Origin: Streptomyces kurssanovii
Lineage (GTDB): Bacteria; Actinomycetota; Actinomycetes; Streptomycetales; Streptomycetaceae
Reading direction: 5' to 3'
Assembly: GCF_014649695.1 (NCBI RefSeq)
Contig: NZ_BMTN01000002.1
Coordinates: 558,001-622,000 of the forward strand
Length of the DNA: 64,000 nucleotides
A program made the position numbers and the translations under genes. How positions within the stretch are numbered: the stretch's first letter is position 1; each line of letters opens with the position of its first letter. Positions 26,005 through 35,482 of the stretch are shown in pieces. Below the pieces are notes generated by a model. The model was not told the DNA's origin, did not search any database, and saw nothing but the letters and a program-made list of their open reading frames with translations.

Positions 26005-26060
26005 GTCTCACAACGTCGAACCCGCAATGCCGGACTCACAAAGTCGGACTCACACCGTCG
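26005..26060 (-). repeat. four tandem 14-bp repeats upstream of glpD
   Basis: On the minus strand the units read CGACGGTGTGAGTC, CGACTTTGTGAGTC, CGGCATTGCGGGTT and CGACGTTGTGAGAC, exactly in register, followed by another CGAC. The core is CGAC-NN-TGTGAG. The copy nearest glpD overlaps a possible -35 (TTGTGA, 26013-26008) placed 16 bases from TACACG (25991-25986). The arrangement suggests multiple sites for one regulator; spacing of 14 bp is not a helical repeat. Confidence 0.55.
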
Positions 26061-26237
26061 ATTCTGTCCGTACTCGACGACTTCAGCCACCGCCTGTGGA
26101 TAACACTCGCTCGACCAGGAGCCCGCAATCCGGCAGAACGGTCATATTTACGCCTAGTCTGACATTGCGCCTGCCCGTTCCGCCCACAGGGCTTGCGCTC
26201 ACTGTCCCCTTCGGCTACGGGAAGGACGGCCACAGCC

Positions 26238-27461
26238 ATGCCCGCAGATCTCGCCGTCATCGGACTCGGACACCTCGGTCTGCCGCTCGCCCAGGCCGCC
26301 GTGGCGTCAGGCATCGAAACCATCGGCTACGACCCCGACCCCCTCCAGCTCACGGAGCCCGCCGCCGGAGTGACGCCCGCCGACATCCGGCGCATGCTCT
26401 CCGGCGGCTTCCGCACCGTCACCGACGCGGCCGAACTCGGCCGCGTACGGACCGCCGTCATCTGTGCGCCCACGCCCATGGGCGCGGACGGCACGCTGGA
26501 CCTGACCACGCTCGCCGACGCCGCCAGGGCGCTCGCGTCCCGGCTGCGGCCGCACACCACCGTCCTGCTGGAATCGGCGGTCGAGCCCGGCACCACGGAG
26601 GGCTTCCTGCGTCCGCTCCTCGAAGAGGGCTCCGGCCTGCGGGCCGGCCGGGACTTCCACCTGGCCTACTCCCCCAGCCGCACCGACCCCGGCCGCCGCA
26701 CGCACGGCTACGCCAACACACCGAAGGTGATCGGCGGCCTCACCCCCGCCTGCACGGAGTCCGCGGCCGCCTTCTACGCACGTCTCACCGACAAGGTGGT
26801 CCGCGCCCGCGGTCTGCGCGAGGCCGAGACGGTCAAGGTCCTCGAGACGAACTTCCGGCACGTCAACATCGCCCTCGTCAACGAGATGGCCGTGCTCTGC
26901 CACGACCTCGGCATCGACCTCTGGGACGTCATCCGCTGCGCGGAGACCAAGCCCTTCGGCTTCCAGGCCTTCCGCCCGGGCCCCGGCGTCGGCGGCCACG
27001 GCGTCCCGCTCGACCCCGGCCCCACCCCCTGCCGCCCGCTGCGCATGGTGGGTCTCGCGCAGGAGATCAACTCACGGATGCCGCAGTACGTGGTCCGCCG
27101 CTGCGCCACCCTCCTCAACGAACACGGCAAGTCCGCCCGTGGCGCCCGCGTCCTGCTCCTCGGCGTCACCTACAAGCCGGACCTCGCCGACCTGCAGGGA
27201 TCGCCGGCCACCGAGATCGCCCGCCGCCTGACGGACCTGGGCGCGTCCGTGAGCTACCACGACCCCTACGTCCCCCACTGGCGCATGGACCAGGTCCCCG
27301 TCCCCCGCGCCGACTCCCTCTACGAGGCGGCCGCCGCGGCGGACCTGACGGTCCTGGTCCAGCACCACCGCACGTACGACCTCCAGGGGCTGGCGGTCAA
27401 GGCCCAACTCCTGCTCGACACAAGGGGGGCGACTCCGGCCGGGGCGGCACACCGGCTCTGA
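26238..27461 (+). CDS. nucleotide-sugar dehydrogenase homologue lacking the catalytic cysteine
   Basis: The product is 407 residues from the ATG at 26238. It has the three domains of the UDP-glucose/UDP-ManNAc dehydrogenase family: Rossmann motif VIGLGHLGLPLAQAAV (7-22), central helix VLETNFRHVNIALVNEMAVL with the conserved Lys200 and Asn205, and the C-terminal domain with VLLLGVTYKPDLADLQGSPA. The catalytic block reads GPGVGGHGVPLDP, where family members have GPGVGGHC, so Gly255 replaces the thiol. The general-base region reads YSPSRTDPG instead of YSPERxNPG, a Glu to Ser change at 147. Two-step oxidation to a uronate should therefore be impaired; it may catalyse only the first oxidation, act on another substrate, or be a non-catalytic relative. 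Confidence 0.8.
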   Translation: MPADLAVIGLGHLGLPLAQAAVASGIETIGYDPDPLQLTEPAAGVTPADIRRMLSGGFRTVTDAAELGRVRTAVICAPTPMGADGTLDLTTLADAARALASRLRPHTTVLLESAVEPGTTEGFLRPLLEEGSGLRAGRDFHLAYSPSRTDPGRRTHGYANTPKVIGGLTPACTESAAAFYARLTDKVVRARGLREAETVKVLETNFRHVNIALVNEMAVLCHDLGIDLWDVIRCAETKPFGFQAFRPGPGVGGHGVPLDPGPTPCRPLRMVGLAQEINSRMPQYVVRRCATLLNEHGKSARGARVLLLGVTYKPDLADLQGSPATEIARRLTDLGASVSYHDPYVPHWRMDQVPVPRADSLYEAAAAADLTVLVQHHRTYDLQGLAVKAQLLLDTRGATPAGAAHRL

Positions 27462-27595
27462 CGCCTGTTCAGGCTCCGGTACGACCGTGCAACGGTCCCA
27501 TAACCGAGTGCCGTTCCGTCGTACCGGACTGCTAGTCTCCGGGACCGCCGCTCGCACGCTCGTGCGACGCCGTTGATCCCAGGGGGAATCCCACC

Positions 27596-28114
27596 ATGAG
27601 CCAGCCCGTCCCGCCGCCGTCCGGCAACCCGTTCGCCGGTGGCGACCAGTTCGCACCCGCGCCGCCGGCGGCACCGGTCCGCAACAACTTCGGCCTCGGC
27701 CTCGTCGCCGGCCTCGTGGCCGCCGTCGTCGGCGCCCTCGCCTACGGCGGCGTGATGCGCGCCCTGGCCAGCGAGGACGGCAGCTACACCGAGATCGGCT
27801 ACGCGGCCCTCGCCGTCGGCGCGCTCGTCGGCTTCGCGCTCGGCAAGGCCGGCGGCCGGAATCCGATCCTGCCGCTCATCGGGGTCCCGCTGGCGCTGGC
27901 CGCCGTCTTCTGCGGCCAGCTCTTCGGCTTCGCCCTGATGATCAGCTGGTGGTCGGAGGCAGCTCCCGACCCCATGACCGTCACCGAGATCCTGACGTCG
28001 AACCTCGGCGACCTGATCGAAGGCTGGAAGGAAGAGGCGGAGGCCATGACCTACGTCTTCCTCGGCATCTCGGGTGTCGCGGGCTACGCCGTCACCAAGA
28101 AGGTCGCGGCCTGA
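27596..28114 (+). CDS. small four-helix membrane protein
   Basis: The product is 172 residues from an ATG preceded by a GGGGG-rich site. The first 30 residues are Pro-rich and cytoplasmic (MSQPVPPPSGNPF and following), then there are hydrophobic helices at about 33-55, 66-82, 88-112 and 148-168. I do not recognise a named domain. It sits alone between the dehydrogenase homologue and the guaB3 gene, with a strong terminator after it. The Pro-rich head resembles many uncharacterised actinobacterial membrane proteins. Confidence 0.75.
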   Translation: MSQPVPPPSGNPFAGGDQFAPAPPAAPVRNNFGLGLVAGLVAAVVGALAYGGVMRALASEDGSYTEIGYAALAVGALVGFALGKAGGRNPILPLIGVPLALAAVFCGQLFGFALMISWWSEAAPDPMTVTEILTSNLGDLIEGWKEEAEAMTYVFLGISGVAGYAVTKKVAA

Positions 28115-28125
28115 CGCTGTCAGTG

Positions 28126-28163
28126 GAGGAGGGCCCGGCATCGGACGATGCCGGGCCCTCCTC
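28126..28163 (+). terminator. terminator of the small membrane protein gene
   Basis: A perfect 17-bp stem (28126-28142 against 28147-28163) with a 4-base GGAC loop lies 12 bases after the stop codon. It is one of the strongest stems in the window. Confidence 0.85.
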
Positions 28164-28190
28164 ATGCGCGCGCGGAAAGCAGGATGCGGT

Positions 28191-28259
28191 CCACGGACAT
28201 ACGAACCACGGACATACGAACCACGGACATGCGGACCACGGACATGCGGACCACGGACA
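28191..28259. repeat. tandem 15-bp repeat array between convergent genes
   Basis: There are four full units plus nine bases of a fifth: two of CCACGGACATACGAA, two of CCACGGACATGCGGA, then CCACGGACA. It lies between two terminator stems and belongs to no convincing gene, although 15 bp keeps every frame open. Confidence 0.85.
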
Positions 28260-28295
28260 AAGGGCCCGACGCACCTGGCGGTGCGTCAGGCCCTT
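28260..28295 (-). terminator. terminator of the guaB3-type gene
   Basis: The stem AAGGGCC-x-GACGCACC pairs with GGTGCGTC-x-GGCCCTT across a 4-base loop, with one internal mismatch. It is 15 bases past the stop codon of the minus-strand gene. Confidence 0.75.
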
Positions 28296-28310
28296 CAGCA
28301 TGGACGGGAG

Positions 28311-29435
28311 TCAGCGGCGGTGCTGGGAGTCCGCCACCGTCACCTCGACACGCTGGAACTCCTTGAGCTCGCTGTAGCCCGTCGTGGCCATCGCCCTGCG
28401 CAGCGCGCCGAAGAAGTTCATCGAACCGTCCGGGGTGTGCGAGGGACCGGTGAGGACCTCCTCGGTGGTGCCCACGATGCCCAGGTCCACCAGCTTGCCG
28501 CGCGGCACGTCCTCGTGGACGGCCTCCATGCCCCAGTGGCGGCCCTTGCCCGGTGCGTCGGTCGCACGGGCCAGCGGGGAGCCGATCATCACGGCGTCGG
28601 CACCGCAGGCGATCGCCTTCGGCAGGTCGCCGGACCAGCCGACGCCGCCGTCCGCGATGACGTGGACGTACCGGCCGCCGGACTCGTCCATGTAGTCCCG
28701 GCGGGCGGCCGCGACATCCGCGACGGCGGTCGCCATCGGCACCTGGATGCCCAGCACGTTACGAGTGGTGTGCGCGGCTCCGCCGCCGAAGCCGACGAGG
28801 ACACCCGCCGCGCCGGTACGCATGAGGTGCAGCGCCGCCGTGTACGTGGCGCAGCCGCCGACGATGACCGGCACGTCGAGCTCGTAGATGAACTGCTTCA
28901 GGTTCAGCGGCTCAGCGGCGCCGGAGACGTGCTCGGCGGAGACCGTCGTACCGCGGATGACGAAGATGTCGACGCCCGCGTCCACCACCGCCTTGGAGAA
29001 CTGCGCGGTGCGCTGCGGGGACAGCGCGGCGGCGGTCACGACTCCGGCGTCGCGCACCTCCTTGATGCGCTGGCCGATCAGCTCCTCCCTGATGGGGGCG
29101 GAGTAGATCTCCTGGAGCCGGCGGGTGGCGTTGGCCTCGTCCATCTCGGCGATCTCGTCGAGCAGCGGCTGCGGGTCGTCGTAGCGGGTCCACAGGCCCT
29201 CGAGGTTCAGAACGCCCAGGCCGCCCATCTCGCCGATGCGGATGGCGGTCTGCGGGGAGACCACGGAGTCCATCGGAGCGGCCAGGAAAGGCAGCTCGAA
29301 GCGGTAGGCGTCGATCTGCCAGGCGATCGAGACCTCCTTCGGGTCCCGCGTGCGCCGGCTCGGTACGACGGCGATGTCATCGAACGCGTACGCCCGGCGG
29401 CCGCGCTTGCCGCGCCCGATCTCGATCTCAGTCAC
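28311..29435 (-). CDS. GuaB3 family IMP dehydrogenase-related protein
   Basis: The product is 374 residues. The TIM-barrel of the IMPDH/GMPR family is present: PFLAAPMDSVVSP, VPVIVGGCATYTAALHLMRT and VIADGGVGWSGDLPKAIACG. It has no CBS domains, unlike GuaB. The IMPDH active-site loop GSxCTT is replaced by GGGAAHTTRNVLG, so the catalytic cysteine is absent. This is the known GuaB3 subfamily of actinobacteria, whose reaction I cannot state with certainty. It lies 110 bases downstream of guaB on the same strand and may share its transcript. Confidence 0.9.
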   Translation of the reverse strand: MTEIEIGRGKRGRRAYAFDDIAVVPSRRTRDPKEVSIAWQIDAYRFELPFLAAPMDSVVSPQTAIRIGEMGGLGVLNLEGLWTRYDDPQPLLDEIAEMDEANATRRLQEIYSAPIREELIGQRIKEVRDAGVVTAAALSPQRTAQFSKAVVDAGVDIFVIRGTTVSAEHVSGAAEPLNLKQFIYELDVPVIVGGCATYTAALHLMRTGAAGVLVGFGGGAAHTTRNVLGIQVPMATAVADVAAARRDYMDESGGRYVHVIADGGVGWSGDLPKAIACGADAVMIGSPLARATDAPGKGRHWGMEAVHEDVPRGKLVDLGIVGTTEEVLTGPSHTPDGSMNFFGALRRAMATTGYSELKEFQRVEVTVADSQHRR

Positions 29436-29545
29436 GTGTGTGGCCTTTCCTTCTGCATCTGCGCCTGGGCCCTACCAGTATCCCCGACGCACACATGAAG
29501 GGCGGCCCCGGCAACCCCCGGGACCGCCCTCTGTCATGTGCGGGA

Positions 29546-31087
<1,542 letters not shown>

Positions 31088-31191
31088 CTAACGGCCCGAG
31101 CACCCGTCTCATTCCACGATCAAGATCGACGAGCAGCTTTGTACGTTCACACCACAGTCATACACACATACGCAGCGGACCGATGGACGGT

Positions 31192-31869
31192 TCACTGCTC
31201 CGCCAGCGCGCGCAGTCTGCTGAGCGCACGGTGCTGGGCGACCCGGACCGCGCCCGGGGACATCCCGAGCATCTGCCCGGTCTCCTCCGCGGTCAGCCCC
31301 ACGGCGACCCGCAGCACCAGCAGTTCCCGCTGGTTCTCCGGAAGATTGGCGAGCAGCCTCTTGGCCCACTCGGCGTCGTCGCTGAGCAGCGCCCGCTCCT
31401 CGGGGCCGAGCGAGTCGTCGGGCCGCTCCGGCATCTCGTCGGACGGCACGGCCGTCGAGCCCGGGTGGCGCATCGCGGCCCGCTGCAGGTCGGCGACCTT
31501 GTGGGAGGCGATGGCGAAGACGAAGGCCTCGAAGGGCCGCCCGGTGTCCTTGTAGCGCGGCAGCGCCATCAGCACCGCGACGCACACTTCCTGCGCCAGG
31601 TCCTCCACGAAGTGACGAGCGTCACCGGGCAGCCGGCTGAGGCGCGAGCGGCAGAAACGCAGAGCGAGGGGGTGGACGTGCGCCAGCAGGTCGTGCGTCG
31701 CCTGCTCGTCGCCGTCGACGGCCCGGTGCACGAGCGCACCGATGGCTCCTCGGCCGGTCGCCGCCTCGTCGTCACGCATCGGTCCATGGTGCCCTGGCCC
31801 GCGGCCGTCCGTGGCACTGCGTCCTGTGTTGTGCACCGAAGCGTTATGAGCAGGTGCGCCGGAACTCAT
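31192..31869 (-). CDS. shbA: RNA polymerase sigma factor ShbA (ECF type)
   Basis: The product is 225 residues if the ATG at 31869 is used, preceded by GGAGGG; an internal ATG at 31779 gives a 195-residue form and is about as plausible, since conserved sequence begins just after it. Region 2 is [20 protein letters not shown] to [17 protein letters not shown], and region 4 is [20 protein letters not shown] with a helix-turn-helix at [20 protein letters not shown]. In S. griseus, ShbA was shown to drive transcription of the principal sigma gene hrdB. The placement between guaB and bldM matches that gene. No anti-sigma factor gene is adjacent. Confidence 0.88.
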   Translation of the reverse strand: MSSGAPAHNASVHNTGRSATDGRGPGHHGPMRDDEAATGRGAIGALVHRAVDGDEQATHDLLAHVHPLALRFCRSRLSRLPGDARHFVEDLAQEVCVAVLMALPRYKDTGRPFEAFVFAIASHKVADLQRAAMRHPGSTAVPSDEMPERPDDSLGPEERALLSDDAEWAKRLLANLPENQRELLVLRVAVGLTAEETGQMLGMSPGAVRVAQHRALSRLRALAEQ

Positions 31870-32000
31870 CTCCTGCGCCCTCCCCTCCCGCTCGACCGAC
31901 TCGTCCCCGAGGAACTCCACACCTCAAGGATGCGGCATCGCGCGGGAAACGGATGCCCTCGGGCATCCGTAACCCCCGCGCCGTCCCGTTCGTACGGTCC

Positions 32001-32612
32001 TCAGCGGACCAGGCCCCAGCGGAATCCGAGGGCGACCGCATGCGCCCGGTCGGAGGCGCCGAGCTTCTTGAACAGCCGCCTGGCGTGCGTCTTCACCGTG
32101 TCCTCCGAGAGGAAGAGCTCACGCCCGATCTCCGCGTTGGACCGGCCGTGGCTCATGCCCTCGAGGACCTGGATCTCACGCGCGGTGAGCGTGGGAGCGG
32201 CCCCCATCTCGGCCGAACGGAGCCGGCGCGGGGCGAGCCGCCACGTGGGGTCGGCGAGCGCCTGGGTGACGGTCGCGCGCAGTTCGGCACGCGAGGCGTC
32301 CTTGTGGAGATAGCCGCGGGCGCCGGCGGCGACCGCGAGCGCGACGCCGTCGAGGTCCTCTGCCACGGTCAGCATGATGATCCGGGCGCCGGGGTCCGCG
32401 GAGAGCAGCCGGCGCACGGTCTCCACACCGCCCAGACCGGGCATGCGTACGTCCATCAGAATCAGGTCCGAACGATCGGCACCCCAGCGGCGGAGGACTT
32501 CCTCGCCGTTGGCCGCGGTCGTCACGCGCTCGACGCCGGGCACGGTCGCGACCGCGCGGCGAAGCGCCTCTCGGGCAAGCGGGGAGTCGTCGCAGACGAG
32601 GACGGATGTCAT
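32001..32612 (-). CDS. bldM: BldM, orphan response regulator for aerial hyphae and sporulation
   Basis: The product is 203 residues. The receiver domain has DD at 8-9 and Asp54 in LILMDVRMPGL; the LuxR-type DNA-binding domain is at about 137-195 (LTAREIQVLEGMSHGRSNAE, SEDTVKTHARRLFKKLG). BldM lacks a cognate kinase, and in S. coelicolor its function does not need phosphorylation of Asp54. It works as a homodimer on early genes and as a heterodimer with WhiI on late genes. It is oriented divergently from whiD, with a sigma-BldN-type promoter 126-153 bases upstream. Confidence 0.95.
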   Translation of the reverse strand: MTSVLVCDDSPLAREALRRAVATVPGVERVTTAANGEEVLRRWGADRSDLILMDVRMPGLGGVETVRRLLSADPGARIIMLTVAEDLDGVALAVAAGARGYLHKDASRAELRATVTQALADPTWRLAPRRLRSAEMGAAPTLTAREIQVLEGMSHGRSNAEIGRELFLSEDTVKTHARRLFKKLGASDRAHAVALGFRWGLVR

Positions 32613-32677
32613 GGCCGCCCTCCGCAGCTGATGCGCGTCACCTTGAGCCTCCAGGCTGGGTACGTTTCTTCACCTGT

Positions 32678-32727
32678 GCGGTTGAACGCTCTCGGACATG
32701 TGCCCGAGAGCTTCTTCTTTCAACCGC
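32678..32727 (-). promoter_or_regulatory. hairpin at the 5' end of the predicted bldM transcript
   Basis: Two nested stems are seen: GCGGTTGA/TCAACCGC (32678-32685 with 32720-32727) and GCTCTCGG/CCGAGAGC (32688-32695 with 32704-32711), separated by an asymmetric internal loop. A transcript from the sigma-BldN-type promoter would begin near 32731, placing this fold within the first 55 bases of the 5' UTR. Confidence 0.5.
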
Positions 32728-32737
32728 CTCCGCCCTC

Positions 32738-32765
32738 TCAACGACGGTCACTCGAAAGAGTTACG
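32738..32765 (-). promoter_or_regulatory. sigma-BldN-type promoter of bldM (bldMp1)
   Basis: On the minus strand, CGTAAC (32765-32760) and CGTTGA (32743-32738) are separated by 16 bases, matching the consensus known for sigma-BldN in Streptomyces, for which bldM is the classic target. The predicted start is about 120 bases before the bldM ATG. Confidence 0.85.
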
Positions 32766-32990
32766 GGTCGTACGCAGCGCTTCGGCACGCTCTGTGAGCG
32801 GGCCGCCCCGCACGCGTGAGCACCGGTTCGGCAGGCCGCGACGGGGTCGGCGGTGCGGCATGGGGGAAGGCGGAGGTTTCACGGGTCGCCGGCGGAGCAC
32901 TCGTGCTCATCGAATGAGGGCCCTGCCCCATTCAGCGGCTTTTCTTCCCTTTTTCCGGTGTCTATGGCTAGATTCGCAATGAGTCATATT

Positions 32991-33015
32991 TACATCTACT
33001 TACACAGCAGATGTA
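32991..33015. promoter_or_regulatory. inverted repeat upstream of whiD
   Basis: TACATCT and AGATGTA form 7-bp perfect arms around 11 bases, 112 bases before the whiD start in an unusually A+T-rich patch. A possible -10 (TAGATT, 32969-32974) is just upstream, so the dyad could be in the 5' UTR or an operator. Confidence 0.35.
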
Positions 33016-33126
33016 CGGTCGTTGGCACGGTGCTGGTGCCGGATCCGGCGCACGTCCGGTCGGCGTCCCGCCCGTTTCCGACCTGGTCCTGTATCCACCC
33101 AGCACGGTTTCAAGGGGACATGCGCC

Positions 33127-33450
33127 ATGGCAGATTTCTCTCGCCTTCCCGGACCCAACGCCGATCTGTGGGACTGGCAGCTCCTCGCGGCATGCCGTGG
33201 GGTCGACAGCTCGCTCTTCTTCCATCCGGAAGGTGAGCGCGGCGCGGCGCGAAGCGCGCGTGAGAACTCGGCGAAGGAGGTCTGCATGCGGTGCCCCGTA
33301 CGGGCCGAGTGCGCGGCGCACGCACTGGCCGTGCGCGAGCCCTACGGCGTATGGGGCGGACTGACCGAGGACGAGCGCGAGGAGCTCATGGGGCGGGCAC
33401 GCCACCGGCTGATCCCCGCCACGAGCGCCGGGGGTGCGGTGCACGGCTGA
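33127..33450 (+). CDS. whiD: WhiD, Wbl-family iron-sulfur regulator of sporulation
   Basis: The product is 107 residues from the ATG at 33127. The four cluster ligands are Cys23, Cys53, Cys56 and Cys62, spaced as in Wbl proteins (C-x29-C-x2-C-x5-C), followed by the GVWGG turn motif (YGVWGGLTEDEREEL) and a basic tail. WhiD binds a nitric-oxide-sensitive 4Fe-4S cluster and contacts the principal sigma factor; it is needed for late spore maturation. It is divergent from bldM across a 514-bp region holding the bldM promoter, a hairpin and a whiD-proximal dyad. Confidence 0.95.
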   Translation: MADFSRLPGPNADLWDWQLLAACRGVDSSLFFHPEGERGAARSARENSAKEVCMRCPVRAECAAHALAVREPYGVWGGLTEDEREELMGRARHRLIPATSAGGAVHG

Positions 33451-33653
33451 CGACAGCACCGCGCACACGAACCGAAGAAACGTTCCTGCAACTCGCCTGC
33501 CCCCCTACCGGCAACCCGGCCCCGTGCACAGGCAGTTGTTCCGGCGTCCCGGCCCCCGATCTTCCGACGGGGGCCGACGGCCGTCCCGCAGGACGCATAC
33601 CGTGAACGCGGCGAACGCCGCCGACGCCGTGGAGCCGCGGACGCCGCCGACCG

Positions 33654-34550
33654 TCAGCGGGACGCCGCGAGGGTGAGCTGGGACAACGTCGCCGAGACGG
33701 CCGGAACATGGGCCAGGTCGGGCAGCGTCAGGGCGACGATCTCCCGGTGGACGGACGGCTCCACCGTCACCAGTCTGGCCCCCTTGGGCCGTACCGACTC
33801 CAGCGCCAGTTCGGGCAGTACGGCCACGCCCAGTCCCGCGCCCACCAGCCCGATCACCGCCGGGTAGTCGTCCGTGGCGAAGTCGATGCGCGGGGTGAAG
33901 CCCGCGCTCTCGCACACTTCCACCAGCTGCCGCCGGCAGCGCGGGCAGCCGGCGATCCACGACTCATCCGCGAGGTCGGCGATGGCCACCTTGCCCGCCT
34001 CGGCGAGGCGGTGGCCTTCGGGCACCAGCCCCACGAGCCGGTCGACGAGCAGCGGCCGGACGACGAGGTCGTCCCACTCCGACTCGGCCCCGGCCGTGCC
34101 GTAGCGGAAGGCGAGCGCCACGTCGCAGTCGCCGTCGCGGAGCATCTCCACCGAGCGCGGCGGCTCGGCGTCCACGAGCGAGACCCGGGTGCCGGGGTGG
34201 GCCGCGCGCAGGGCGGCGAGGGCCGTGGGCACGAGCGTGGAGCTACCGCTGGGGAAAGAGACGAGACGGACCCGACCGGCCCGGAGCCCGGCGATCGCCG
34301 CCACTTCCTCCTCCGCCGCGGTGAGCCCGGCGAGGATGCCGGCGGCGTGGCGCACGAGCGCCTCGCCGGCCTGGGTCAGGCGCATCTCGCGGCCGGTACG
34401 GATCAGCAGCGGGGTCCCGGCGGAGCTTTCGAGCGCCTTCATCTGCTGGCTTACCGCGGGCTGGGTGCACCCCAGCTCACGGGCGGCCGCGGAGAACGAG
34501 CCGGTGGTGGCGACGGCACGCAGTACGCGGAGGTGGCGGGCTTCGATCAC
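33654..34550 (-). CDS. LysR-type transcriptional regulator
   Basis: The product is 298 residues from a GTG at 34550. The N-terminal winged helix is clear (LRVLRAVATTGSFSAAAREL then GCTQPAVSQQMKALE), and the C-terminal two-lobe effector domain follows (residues 90-295). A Cys pair in AGCPRCRRQLVEVC could be redox or metal responsive, which is speculative. It is transcribed divergently from the MOSC protein gene with 81 bases between starts, the usual arrangement of a LysR regulator and its target. A short dyad lies in that gap. Confidence 0.88.
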   Translation of the reverse strand: MIEARHLRVLRAVATTGSFSAAARELGCTQPAVSQQMKALESSAGTPLLIRTGREMRLTQAGEALVRHAAGILAGLTAAEEEVAAIAGLRAGRVRLVSFPSGSSTLVPTALAALRAAHPGTRVSLVDAEPPRSVEMLRDGDCDVALAFRYGTAGAESEWDDLVVRPLLVDRLVGLVPEGHRLAEAGKVAIADLADESWIAGCPRCRRQLVEVCESAGFTPRIDFATDDYPAVIGLVGAGLGVAVLPELALESVRPKGARLVTVEPSVHREIVALTLPDLAHVPAVSATLSQLTLAASR

Positions 34551-34555
34551 AGCCT

Positions 34556-34572
34556 AAGCATAAGGGGTGCTT
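34556..34572. promoter_or_regulatory. candidate LysR-type binding site
   Basis: AAGCA-N7-TGCTT (17 bp) lies between the divergent LysR and MOSC genes, a few bases from the regulator's start. It fits the loose interrupted-dyad form of LysR sites and would allow autoregulation. A second weak dyad (ACCAG-N10-CTGGT, 34579-34598) follows. Confidence 0.4.
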
Positions 34573-34631
34573 GGGGGGACCAGTGATTAACGGCTGGTCG
34601 CTTTGAGGCGGTGTCGGTTAGCGTGCGAGGC

Positions 34632-35339
34632 ATGAAGCTTCTGACCGTGAACGTGGGCCGCCCCAAGGCGGCCGATTACACCGATGCGCCCGGCGGCATG
34701 ACCGGAATCGACAAGCGCCCGGCGGAGGGGCCCGTCCGGGTGACGGACCCGGGCCCCAAGGGCCAGGGCGGCAGCGGTTTGTCGGGGGACGCGGTCTGCG
34801 ATCTGCGCCACCACGGCGGGAGCGACCAGGCCGTGTACGCCTTCGCCCGCGAGGATCTCGACGCGTGGGAACGCGAGTTGGGGCGTCCGCTTCCCAACGG
34901 CACGTTCGGCGAGAACCTCACCACCATCGGCGTCGATGTCACCGGGGCCAAGATCGGCGAACGGTGGCGCATCGGTGATTCGGTGGTGCTCGAGGTCACC
35001 TCCGGCCGCGTCCCGTGCCGTACCTTCGCGGGCCGGCTCGGCGAGAAGGGCTGGGTCAGGCGTTTCACACAGAGCGGCGTCTCCGGCGCGTATCTGCGGG
35101 TCCTCGAGCCGGGCGAGGTCCGCGCCGGCGACCCGGTGGAGGTGGTGCACCGGCCGGAGCACGAGGTGACCGTGGAGATGGCGTTCCGGGCGGAGACGAC
35201 CGAGCGCGCGCTGCTGCCCCTGGTCCTCGAGGCAGGTGACGCCCTGCACGGTGAACTGCTCAGAAACGCCCGCGCGTACGTCGCGAAATACGGTACGCCG
35301 GCCGGCCCCGGCCTCGTCTCCGACGCCGGCCCCGCATAG
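34632..35339 (+). CDS. MOSC-domain protein (YiiM-like)
   Basis: The product is 235 residues from the ATG at 34632. The MOSC (molybdenum cofactor sulfurase C-terminal) fold is indicated by VCDLRHHGGSDQAVYAFARE, the GENLTTIGVDVTGAKIGERW stretch and the conserved cysteine in VTSGRVPCRTFAG. YiiM-like MOSC proteins reduce or transfer sulfur on N-hydroxylated substrates using molybdenum cofactor, but the substrate of this one is unknown. It is probably controlled by the divergent LysR protein. Confidence 0.87.
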   Translation: MKLLTVNVGRPKAADYTDAPGGMTGIDKRPAEGPVRVTDPGPKGQGGSGLSGDAVCDLRHHGGSDQAVYAFAREDLDAWERELGRPLPNGTFGENLTTIGVDVTGAKIGERWRIGDSVVLEVTSGRVPCRTFAGRLGEKGWVRRFTQSGVSGAYLRVLEPGEVRAGDPVEVVHRPEHEVTVEMAFRAETTERALLPLVLEAGDALHGELLRNARAYVAKYGTPAGPGLVSDAGPA

Positions 35340-35482
35340 CGGAGGGGCATGATGGGCCGCGCGGGACGGCGCCGGGCGGCGGAACGGGCCGGGACTTCGG
35401 GGCAGTTCGCGGCCGGGGGACGGGCGGTGGCCGGGGAAGGCGCCCGCGCCGCACCCGCATGCGGGGCGTTAACGTGCCGCCT

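Noticed and set aside
28191-28259. Possible CRISPR array
   Set aside because: The 15-bp units are contiguous with no spacers and no cas genes are present; this is a simple tandem repeat.
33451-33653. Small gene between whiD and the LysR gene
   Set aside because: Open frames here are short, lack ribosome sites and have shadow-like Arg/Pro/Ser composition.
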